This document shows positions 1 through 7,600 of a DNA stretch of 16,024 nucleotides, in pieces. This DNA comes from an uncultured Clostridia bacterium (GTDB lineage Bacteria; Bacillota; Clostridia; Oscillospirales; Butyricicoccaceae). Within the stretch, counting starts at the first letter, position 1. Each line of letters opens with the position of its first letter. The stretch is taken from contig CAJUSB010000079.1 of the NCBI GenBank assembly GCA_910589115.1, positions 1 to 16,024 of the forward strand, written 5' to 3'. The notes beneath the pieces are model-generated. The model did no database searches and was not told the DNA's origin. It was given only the letters and a program-made list of their open reading frames with translations. A program made the position numbers and the translations under genes.

Positions 1-141
1 GCCCTGCCGCTCCCCGCGTAGGGGTGCTCGCCGCATAGGCGCGGGTGCAGGGCAGCGCCCTGCCGCTCCCCGCGCAGGGGCGCTCCCCGCGAGGGGCGGG
101 AGTCCAGAGGGCAGCGCCCTTTGGTGCCGTCCGCAGAGGAC
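1..141 (-). repeat. GC-rich composite palindromic repeat 3' of the response regulator
   Basis: This stretch is built from short palindromes. A 29-bp segment at 1-29 recurs at 57-85 with two differences. A perfect 7-bp stem at 47-53/57-63 encloses the loop AGC. A second stem at 104-112/116-124 (one G-T wobble, loop AGC) has the core CCAGAGGGC. A small GTCC-GCAGA-GGAC palindrome lies at 129-141. Read on the minus strand, the order after the regulator stop codon is GTCC/GGAC palindrome, four bases, CCARAGGG stem-loop, ACTCCC. The same order occurs downstream of hemW at 14431-14474. It begins 4 bp beyond the stop codon, so it probably forms the 3' end of the transcript, although no uridine run follows. 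The element may continue past the left edge. Identity as a genome-wide REP-like family is inference. Confidence 0.7.
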
Positions 142-145
142 ATCA

Positions 146-892
146 TCAGCTTTCGTTGCGCTGGCGGTATTCTGTCGGCGTCATGCCCGTCCGCTTCTTG
201 AATATTTTCGCAAAGTAGCTCGGCGTGTCATACCCGCAGCGCGATGCTACCACCTTCAGCGTCAGCGTCGGGTCGTCCAGCAGGCTCTTTGCCGCCGCAA
301 TCCGCAAATCATTCAAGTAATCCACAAAGCCCATCCGAAATTGCTGCTTGAACAGCCTGCTGAAATAAAATGGACTGAATCCAACCTGCTCCGCCAGCTG
401 GTTCATCGATATCTCATTCATATAATTCTCTTTTAGATATCCCTTCACAAATCCCATTACCTGCTCGACCCGCGTCGTCTCATTCTCCTGCGGGTCCGCC
501 GCAGGCAGCGGCAGCTCCTCTTCCGCCGAAAGATTCCGGCATCGGTTCACAATCTCTATGATCTCTTCATCCTCCGCTGGCTTCAACAAATAATCCTGCG
601 CCCCCAGCCGCAGCGCCGCCTGCGCATACGAAAATTCACTGTACGCCGTCAAAAATACAATCCGACAAGCCGGGTTCTGCTCCCGTATCCGCTTCGCCGC
701 TTCCAATCCATTCAGCCCCGGCATCTCTATATCCAAAAATGCTAGCCCGCACCGCCACAGACTGGCAATCTCTACCGCTCGCTGGCCGTTCTCCGCCAGC
801 CGGACCTCTACACTACTGCCAAATGCCTGCGTCAACAGCCGCGCAATCGCGGCCCTTTCATATTGCTCGTCATCCGCCACCAGTATTTTCAA
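146..892 (-). CDS. Response regulator, REC plus AraC-type DNA-binding domain (YesN-like)
   Basis: Cytoplasmic transcription regulator of about 248 residues, partner of the adjacent sensor kinase. The N-terminal receiver domain (about residues 1-120) shows the acidic pair D7/D8, the phospho-acceptor D54 in FLDIEMPGLNG, T82 and K104 in YLLKP. A linker follows, then an AraC/XylS domain (about 140-248) with both helix-turn-helix motifs: LAEQVGFSPFYFSRLFK and VASRCGYDTPSYFAKIFKK. The reading frame stays open upstream to 997, but the chosen start is the TTG at 892-890. It follows an AAGGAGG ribosome site by 7 bases, begins the canonical KILVADDE strand, and overlaps the kinase stop codon as TTGA, implying translational coupling. 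REC-AraC regulators of this kind usually activate nearby uptake or catabolic genes. The upstream hydrolase gene or the OYE gene is the likely target (inference). Confidence 0.95.
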   Translation of the reverse strand: MKILVADDEQYERAAIARLLTQAFGSSVEVRLAENGQRAVEIASLWRCGLAFLDIEMPGLNGLEAAKRIREQNPACRIVFLTAYSEFSYAQAALRLGAQDYLLKPAEDEEIIEIVNRCRNLSAEEELPLPAADPQENETTRVEQVMGFVKGYLKENYMNEISMNQLAEQVGFSPFYFSRLFKQQFRMGFVDYLNDLRIAAAKSLLDDPTLTLKVVASRCGYDTPSYFAKIFKKRTGMTPTEYRQRNES

Positions 893-2385
893 GAAGCCCC
901 CTCCTTCTGTGGAATTACGATCTTCACACACGTACCACAGCCCGGGTACGAATAAATTTTCAAACGGCTCCCCGGCCGGAAATGCAGCAGCCGGCACCGC
1001 ACATTATATACCCCAATGTGCCCATCATCCTTGGGCGGCTGCACCGCCCGCAGCTGCGCCAGCTGCCCGCCGTCCATGCCCCGTCCATTATCCGTAATAC
1101 ACACCTCTAACCCCTCCGGACAAGGCCGCAGCGTAATGCGCAGCAGCCCGCCCGCAACCGTGTCCCGCAGGCCATGTATCACCGCATTCTCCACAAACGG
1201 CTGCAGCGTGTAAGGCACCACAAGCATCCGCTCCGGGTCCAGCTTCGGGTCAATCCGCCAGGAAAAACACAGCCGGTCGCCAAACCGCGTATCCTGTATC
1301 CGCATATAATCATCCACACATTTAATCTCACGCGCAAGCGTCACATAAGGCGCATCCGTTTCCAAACTGTACCGGAACAGCCGCGCAAGCGACACAATCA
1401 ACCGCTCCGTCTCCGGCGCACGCTCCTCACGCGCTACCCGCGAGATAATATTCAACGTATTAAACAAAAAATGCGGGTTGACCTGGCTTTTCAGCTTGGC
1501 ATACCGCGCCTGCTCCAGCTGCCAGCGGATTTTTGCAGACTCCTCCGCCCGCAGGTGCAGCTCACGCTCCAGCTCGTTCTTGTCGCGCAGTGCGGCAACC
1601 AGCTCAGCCGTCGAACGCTTCATCGTATTAAATACAATCACCAGCTGCGCCATCTCGTCCTCTGTCTGCGCCGGGATATCCGGTACGTCAAAATCTCCCG
1701 CTTCCAAGCGCTGCATAGCCGCCACAATCTGCTGCACAGGCTCAAAAAACGTCTGCCCCAACAGGTACATCAGCAAAAATACCGCCAGAATATGCACCGC
1801 CACAAACGCAGCGATCCCTCCCAGGTATAACGCATTGACCTGCCTGCGGCTCTCCGCATACTGATCCCGCCCGCTGCTGATTTCCTGCATCAGCAGCCCA
1901 GGAATGTACTGCTGGATATATCCGCTGATGACCGCGCTCGTGCCAAAATAACGATAGCCCAGCTCGCCGCTGTCTCCCTTTTCCAGCAGCGACAGCAGCA
2001 CGTCCGCCTCCTCCATATACGCCGTATATCCAGATGCAATCGCATTCACCAGCAGATACCGCTCCCGCTCGCTGACCGACAGCTTATCCGTCAGCCGCGC
2101 AAGATATCCATCCGCCTCCCTGCGCAGCCGCGCAAACTCCGCCAGCCGCTGCCGCAGCTCGGGCCCCCGCCGAATAATCATTTCCAGCTCATGGTCCGCC
2201 GACGTAAACACTTCACTGAACGCTGTAATATTATAATAATCCTGAAGCCGTTTGTCAACTACATCCATCGACCGGTTGAACAGCGAACCCAGCACGAGCA
2301 GCGCAGAAAGCGTCAGCAGCAGGAACCCCAGCAGATAGCAGCACAGCTTTACCCGGATCGGATAACGCTTCCAGCCAAATCGCAT
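889..2385 (-). CDS. Sensor histidine kinase, LytS/YesM type
   Basis: Membrane sensor kinase of 498 residues. Transmembrane segments lie at about 14-36 and 187-210, enclosing an extracytoplasmic region of about 150 residues that looks largely helical and has no recognisable small-molecule fold. A HAMP domain (about 210-262) and a charged coiled-coil linker (about 262-298) follow. The His_kinase domain carries the phospho-acceptor in NPHFLFN (H305). The ATPase domain shows the N box around ENAVIHG (N400), the DNGRGM box (432-437) and the GHIGVYNV glycine box (455-462). The ATG at 2385 has an AAAGGAAG ribosome site about 10 bases upstream. It lies 45 bp after the DctP-like gene, and its stop overlaps the regulator start. 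The helical sensor region together with the adjacent binding lipoprotein suggests sensing through a receptor protein rather than direct ligand binding, by analogy with XylFII-LytS and DctB-DctS (inference). Confidence 0.95.
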   Translation of the reverse strand: MRFGWKRYPIRVKLCCYLLGFLLLTLSALLVLGSLFNRSMDVVDKRLQDYYNITAFSEVFTSADHELEMIIRRGPELRQRLAEFARLRREADGYLARLTDKLSVSERERYLLVNAIASGYTAYMEEADVLLSLLEKGDSGELGYRYFGTSAVISGYIQQYIPGLLMQEISSGRDQYAESRRQVNALYLGGIAAFVAVHILAVFLLMYLLGQTFFEPVQQIVAAMQRLEAGDFDVPDIPAQTEDEMAQLVIVFNTMKRSTAELVAALRDKNELERELHLRAEESAKIRWQLEQARYAKLKSQVNPHFLFNTLNIISRVAREERAPETERLIVSLARLFRYSLETDAPYVTLAREIKCVDDYMRIQDTRFGDRLCFSWRIDPKLDPERMLVVPYTLQPFVENAVIHGLRDTVAGGLLRITLRPCPEGLEVCITDNGRGMDGGQLAQLRAVQPPKDDGHIGVYNVRCRLLHFRPGSRLKIYSYPGCGTCVKIVIPQKEGAS

Positions 2386-2430
2386 CGCTTTTCTACTTCC
2401 TTTCCCATCCTGCGTGGCAAACGGCCCGCG

Positions 2431-3432
2431 TTACTGCTGCCCCGTGGACAAAATATCCTGCACGATCTCCCCGTCTGCCCCAGCATAGGACTGATACAGC
2501 GGCAGCACCGCCTGCTGAAACCGCCGTTTTTCCTCCGGCGGCAGCGTAATGACAACCACGCCGCTTTTCTTTACCAGCGCTTCGGAGGCCTGCTCCCGCT
2601 CGGCCCACAGTCTCCGCTCCACCAGTGCCGACTCCCGCGCACACTCCCGGATAATTTCCTGATCCTCCGCCGTTAATTTTGCCATCGTGCGGCTGCTCGC
2701 CAGCTGCATCTCCGGCACACGCGTATGCTCATCCATCAAATAATAACGCGCTACCTCATAATGCCCAGTCGATTCATAAGAAGGCCAATTATTCTCGGCC
2801 CCGTCCGCACGCCCGGTTTTCAGCGCCGAATAGACATCACTATACGGCATCGGCAGCGGCTGCGCCCCTAACAGCTTCATCATATCAACCATCAGTTTAG
2901 ACTCCTGCACCCGAATACGCATCCCCTGTAAATCCTCCAGCCTGCGCACCTCACGCACTGTATAAAAATTCCTTGCGCCGGAGTCAAACCATGATAGTCC
3001 CGTCAGGCCCGCACCGGACACACTATCCAGAAACTGATCCCCAATCTCACCGCCAAGTACCTCCCACATATGCGACGCATCACGATACAGATAAGGCAGC
3101 TGCAGCACATTCAGCGAACTGCTGACCTCCGCCAGCGAGGACAGCGACACCCGCGTAAAATCCACCCCGCCAAAACGCAGCTGATCAATTACCGACGGTT
3201 CATCCCCCAGCACGCCCAGCGGGCAGACCTCTATCTGAATCCGCCCACCGGTCCGTTCCTCCACAGCCTCGGCAAAATATCGCGCCGCCTGCGTTGTCGG
3301 ATAGTCCTCAATCTGATTTTCAGCATAGCGGAAGATAAACTCCGGCTCTATATCGCGCTGCCCCGTGCCAGCTGTGCAGCCAGCCAGCGTTACGGCCAGC
3401 GCCACAGCCAACAGCGGACACCGCGCCATCAT
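2431..3432 (-). CDS. TRAP-type solute-binding lipoprotein, DctP family, orphan
   Basis: Predicted extracytoplasmic lipoprotein of 333 residues. A short hydrophobic leader ends in the lipobox LAGC, giving lipidated C19 after signal peptidase II cleavage. The rest matches the DctP/TeaA family along its length: PTTQAARYFAEAVEERTGG near 45-63, the GMRIRVQES segment (170-178) with the arginine that binds the ligand carboxylate in this family (R172 or R174, most likely R174), the PMPYSDVYSALKTGRADG segment (194-211) and AENNWPSYESTGHY (212-225). Such receptors normally deliver organic acids such as C4-dicarboxylates or sugar acids to DctQ/DctM, but neither permease gene is in the window. The start overlaps the stop of the oxidoreductase gene by 4 bp and has only a weak ribosome site, so translation is probably coupled. 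The sensor kinase follows 45 bp later, so a role as co-receptor for the kinase is plausible. An ATG also lies one codon downstream. Confidence 0.93.
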   Translation of the reverse strand: MMARCPLLAVALAVTLAGCTAGTGQRDIEPEFIFRYAENQIEDYPTTQAARYFAEAVEERTGGRIQIEVCPLGVLGDEPSVIDQLRFGGVDFTRVSLSSLAEVSSSLNVLQLPYLYRDASHMWEVLGGEIGDQFLDSVSGAGLTGLSWFDSGARNFYTVREVRRLEDLQGMRIRVQESKLMVDMMKLLGAQPLPMPYSDVYSALKTGRADGAENNWPSYESTGHYEVARYYLMDEHTRVPEMQLASSRTMAKLTAEDQEIIRECARESALVERRLWAEREQASEALVKKSGVVVITLPPEEKRRFQQAVLPLYQSYAGADGEIVQDILSTGQQ

Positions 3433-4532
3433 GACAGGACGCAGCCAAACGGCTCATGCCGCTGAAGCGCGCCCGCACACTTGCGGTTGCAATAAACGCA
3501 GGTGCGGATCTCCGATTCACGGCCTCCGGCGACCTTTTCCAGCCACTGGTCGTCGGCGTTGAGCTGCCGGCTCATTGCCGCAAACTGAATGCGTCCACTG
3601 GCAAGCGCCTGCTCGATAAATGCAGGCGTATGCAGCTTGCCCACGCCGCAGACCGGCAGCCGTGTCAGCGCACGCACTGCATCCGCATAAGGCAGGAAGC
3701 ATCCCTCTTCCTTAAAATACGGATGCTGCCGCACCGGAATGGTATCCATCAGCGCTGAATGGTTGGCAAGGCTGACATGGAAGCTGTCTACCCCGTTTTT
3801 CTCCAACAGCGGGACAAAGACCGGCAGCTCTTCCAGCAATACACCCGCATTCCCGTACTTCGGCTCGGCCTGCCGTACCGCCAGCTTATATTCGATCGGC
3901 ACACCCGCGCCGACCGCCTGCCGTACCGCCTGCACCACCGCACACGCAAACTGCGCCCGGCCCTGCACACTGCCGCCCCAACGGTCCTCCCGATGATTGA
4001 ATACCCCGGAAGAAAACGATCCGTTCAAACGGTCGCCGTGTATCTGCATCATATCAAACCCAGCCTCACAGGCAGCACGTGCCACAGCTGCATACCGCTC
4101 CAACAGCTGTTCAATCCGTTCCTCCGGCATGTCGGTTACGTAACCGACTACCGCTTCATTCATATACTCGCGCACCTCATCCGGGCTGAATTTCCCGCTT
4201 TTCAGGCGGGTCATGACCTCCCTCACATCATAATCGCCGCCGAACAGCTGCGCCGATACCTTCGCGCCCTCACTGTGCAGCAGCTCGACCAGCTTCGCGG
4301 TCTCTTCGCAGCCCTCGGGGGTATGCAGATGGAAACCCGTCTCGTGAAAGGTCGGCTCAATGGAGATGTCCCCCAGTACCAGCAGGGCAACGCCAGAGGC
4401 CGCAATCCGCCGCAGCTTTTCAGCATGTTCCGGCTTGGGCAGCCCCATTGTCGTAGGAGCAAAAACAATACCGTTCTTCAACGTCAAACCGCCAATGCTG
4501 CGCGGCTGGAAAATAGATGGATAATTTGACAT
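3429..4532 (-). CDS. OYE-family NADH:flavin oxidoreductase with a terminal [4Fe-4S] motif, single domain
   Basis: Cytoplasmic FMN-dependent oxidoreductase of 367 residues, with no signal peptide. The TIM-barrel domain of the Old Yellow Enzyme family runs over about 5-330 (IFQPRSIGGLTLKNGIVFAP; FDMMQIHGDRLNGSFSSG; NHREDRWGGS). Near the C-terminus C345, C348, C352 and C364 form C-x2-C-x3-C-x11-C, the [4Fe-4S] spacing of 2,4-dienoyl-CoA reductase and trimethylamine dehydrogenase relatives. The protein stops three residues after the last cysteine, so the FAD/NAD-binding half normally found in those enzymes is absent. Electrons must then come from another protein or from NADH directly. The active-site segment reads H-G-D-R instead of the more familiar H-x-x-H/N. 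Members typically reduce C=C bonds conjugated to a carbonyl; the substrate here is unknown. The start follows AAAGGAG by 7 bases. The stop overlaps the dctP start. Confidence 0.9.
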   Translation of the reverse strand: MSNYPSIFQPRSIGGLTLKNGIVFAPTTMGLPKPEHAEKLRRIAASGVALLVLGDISIEPTFHETGFHLHTPEGCEETAKLVELLHSEGAKVSAQLFGGDYDVREVMTRLKSGKFSPDEVREYMNEAVVGYVTDMPEERIEQLLERYAAVARAACEAGFDMMQIHGDRLNGSFSSGVFNHREDRWGGSVQGRAQFACAVVQAVRQAVGAGVPIEYKLAVRQAEPKYGNAGVLLEELPVFVPLLEKNGVDSFHVSLANHSALMDTIPVRQHPYFKEEGCFLPYADAVRALTRLPVCGVGKLHTPAFIEQALASGRIQFAAMSRQLNADDQWLEKVAGGRESEIRTCVYCNRKCAGALQRHEPFGCVLS

Positions 4533-4553
4533 TTCGTTTCTCCTTTATAACGA

Positions 4554-4583
4554 GATGAAAGGGCTTAAAAAAGCCCTCTCATC
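4554..4583 (-). other. Stem-loop between the hydrolase gene and the oxidoreductase gene
   Basis: A 13-bp inverted repeat (4554-4566 with 4571-4583, one mismatched position) closes a 4-base loop, reading GATGAGAGGGCTT / TTTT / AAGCCCTTTCATC on the minus strand. It starts about 40 bases after the hydrolase stop codon and ends about 10 bases before the AAAGGAG site of the oxidoreductase gene. No uridine tail follows the stem, so it is not a classical intrinsic terminator. It could be a leaky terminator, an RNA-processing or stabilising stem that sets different expression levels for the two genes, or a true end of the upstream transcript. A smaller 6-bp perfect stem (TGCCGC/GCGGCA, 4604-4619) sits directly after the hydrolase stop codon. 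Confidence 0.6.
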
Positions 4584-4621
4584 CAAATGCGTGTGTTTAT
4601 TCGTGCCGCACGGGCGGCAAA

Positions 4622-7600
4622 TTAGGTTTCGTCTGCGGAATCAGGTGTTTCAGTGTCTTCAGAAACTTCGGGGGGCTCTGGGGTTTCCGTCTGTTCTGAA
4701 TCCTGTCCTTCACTATTTGTCGTCTCGTCTGCGTCGGTTTCTTCCGTCACGTTCTCATCATCGGACTTGTCGTCACCGTCAACCACAGGCTCGCCCTCTT
4801 CCTCTTCGGTTCCAGGCTTCTCGTCGTCAGAAGCTTCATCCTTGACGGTCTTCTCCGGCTCTTCAGCGTCGTCAAGCTCCATTGCAGGGGCTGCGCCGTC
4901 AAAGGCTGTCTTTGCTGCCTCAAAGATGGATTCCTGGTCTTCGCTCCACGCAATCAAAGCATCCCTCTCTGTTGCGCGGATAAAGCCTGCCTCACAGAGT
5001 GCATTTGCAGCATCCGCAAATGCTTCCTTATAATTTGCAAACAAATCGCTGACCTGTGCGGTCTTTTCGTCTGCATCTTCACCATAACGTTTTACTAAAT
5101 CTCCCCAAGTGAGGTATACCATGCTGCCATGAGTCGCTGACGGGTTCGGAGTGCCGTCTGGCTTGGACGCCGATGCCTTAAATGTTGCAAGCGGAGCCTC
5201 GATCTGCGGCATACGGATACCGCCCTTCGTATTACCATAAGCGTCCTTCTTACCAACTTCAATCCGAATCTTTTCTGCACTCGGCATCTTGAAAGTATTG
5301 TCCTTAATCCGTTTGACCAGATTATCCAGCGCACCAGTTACAACCTGGTCAAGCTGGAGTTCGCTCTCGTACTCACCCTTTGCATAGTCCTTATCCGTAA
5401 CCGGTGCACCCTTGGTGTTGGCCTTGGTCAGTTCTGCAAAGTTCGGGAGAATCGGCGACATCGGATCAGAGTGCGGCGCACCTGCAACCTCGTACAGCCA
5501 GAAATTCTCCTTATCTGCCGTCTCCGGATAGCCAAAGGGACCTGCTGCGGAAGCCTCAAACTCAGACATCACTGCAACCATCGGTGCAGCTGTCTGCGGG
5601 AATGCACCCATAAATGCATTCTGGTAATTATCAGGATTGTCGATTGCAATACCCAACGCACTGCCTACGATATTGATGTAACCATCAAACAGCGGCTTGC
5701 CATTGTTTGCGGTCGCAAGGTAGGAATCAAACGCATGCAGATAACCGTTCAGGTAGTATGCAGAGGAACTCTGCGCAGTCAGAACCACGTTATCAATCGA
5801 ATAGCCGCCCAGCATATCTTCGCCGTCCGGTGTACGGAGCAACGTGCCCAGCTGGCTGATTACATCAAATGCCATTGCATTTTTATACGCGCCGTCATAC
5901 CACTGAAGATCAGCGTAACGCTCTGCATCAAACTTCTTGAGCGACTGGATACCGGTGTTGTTATAGGTCAGACCGATATAGCCATAGCCCTCTTCCATCA
6001 GATACTTGTAGCTTCTGCGCCACAGGTCTTCGTTTTCATAGCCTGCTGTAATGTTCATCAGGTCAATTACAACTGTGCCGTTGAAGTCTGCCGCATTCTG
6101 CGGATAGCGTACCATCGCACGTGTCGTATAATCAATATCGGTCACGTCAATGGACAGCTTTTTCTTTTCCTTGTTGTAGTCATAGGTGCTGGCTGTGCCA
6201 GTCAGGAAGAACTCATGCTCTTCATAACCATAATCCGTATCGAATCGAACCGGTTCCGGGTTCTCATCGTACTTGGTTTCCTTGCCGTTTGAGCAGTACA
6301 TGGAGTTGAATGCGTGGCTTTCGCTGATTACTCCATCGTGGTAGTCAACGCCCTCATCGTAGGGAATCTCATCTACCGTGAGCTCGCTCTTCATGCTGCC
6401 GGCAATGTCCATCTTCTTCGCCATGCGCTCTGCATATGCAGTCATATACTGCACATCTATCGGAAGAATCCACTCATCGGCTACCAGCTTATCCAGCGCA
6501 GCCTTGAATGCAGTCTTGTAAGATTCTGCGGTGTAGGATACGTCTGCAATCGGTGCCATCTTGCCGTTCTTCTGATAAATGTTCAGCGGGACGGATACCT
6601 GCGGGGACTGCAAGCCGCCGACGGCATTTGCAGTTTCAGTCGTAAGGGTCTGAATAAACTGGTTAGCAGGCATTCTGCCTTCGCTCAGCGCTGTCAGCAG
6701 GCCGCGGACAAACATATTCGCGTTGATATCGCTGCCATCGGGCTTCACACTGTAAGTCTCAGTATCTGCATCAAATGCGAGATAATTCATGCTGGATTCC
6801 GCACCGCTCTTGCCGCCTGTAACAGCCTTGGAAAGGATGTCATTCGTCGGGAAGGATGGCGTATTGTTATCAGAATGCGGAACGCCTGCCATCTCAAAGT
6901 AACGGACATTTGAGAAACGCTTGTCGGCAACGACCTTCTCAAACAGCGCCGGGTTCATATCATTTTCGCCTGCTGCAAAGAAGAAGGGGGTTTCCAGCTC
7001 CGGAACGTAGTAAGCCATCGTCCCACGTGCACCCATATCAATCTCAAGACCTTCCGTTTTCGGAATATTCTTGTCCGACTGGTTGAGTGAACGTGCCGGG
7101 AACTTCGTGCTGACCATCGTCATGATGCCGTCATAAGGAAGCGTTGCAACGTTCTCTTCTTCCAGCAGCTGATGGAACAGGCCGTATGTGGTCGCATTGA
7201 AACCGGACTGGCTCTGCCCGAACAGATACGTTTTCACAGGCTTATTAAATGAACCTGTAATGTTAAACAACATCTCCCAGTTTGCAGAATTCTTCGCGGC
7301 ATAACCGGTCTGCGCAATGATATCCCACAGGAAACCGATATCTGTGTTTATGATTTCGGTATCACGGTAGAGACCCTTCTTGTGATTTTCCAGATTATTG
7401 GTGACATTGCCCTGCATATCTGTCGAGGTTTTTGTAAACTTCGAGAAGATGTAGGTATTCGGGCTCTTCCAGGAAAGATCGTTATAGTCCGAACGCCCCA
7501 CCTGCTCGCCGAAAATCTGGAGTGTCTTAATGGTCAGCGGCTTGGAGGAAATACCAATGTACGCGTCGCCATTGTTCATAATCATTGCGCCTGCACGCCG

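Noticed and set aside
893..997. 35-codon upstream extension of the response regulator
   Set aside because: It overlaps the kinase ATPase domain. The TTG at 892 has the ribosome site and starts the receiver domain.
2431..3432. Complete TRAP transporter operon
   Set aside because: Only the DctP receptor is present. No small or large membrane subunit (DctQ, DctM) is encoded in the window.
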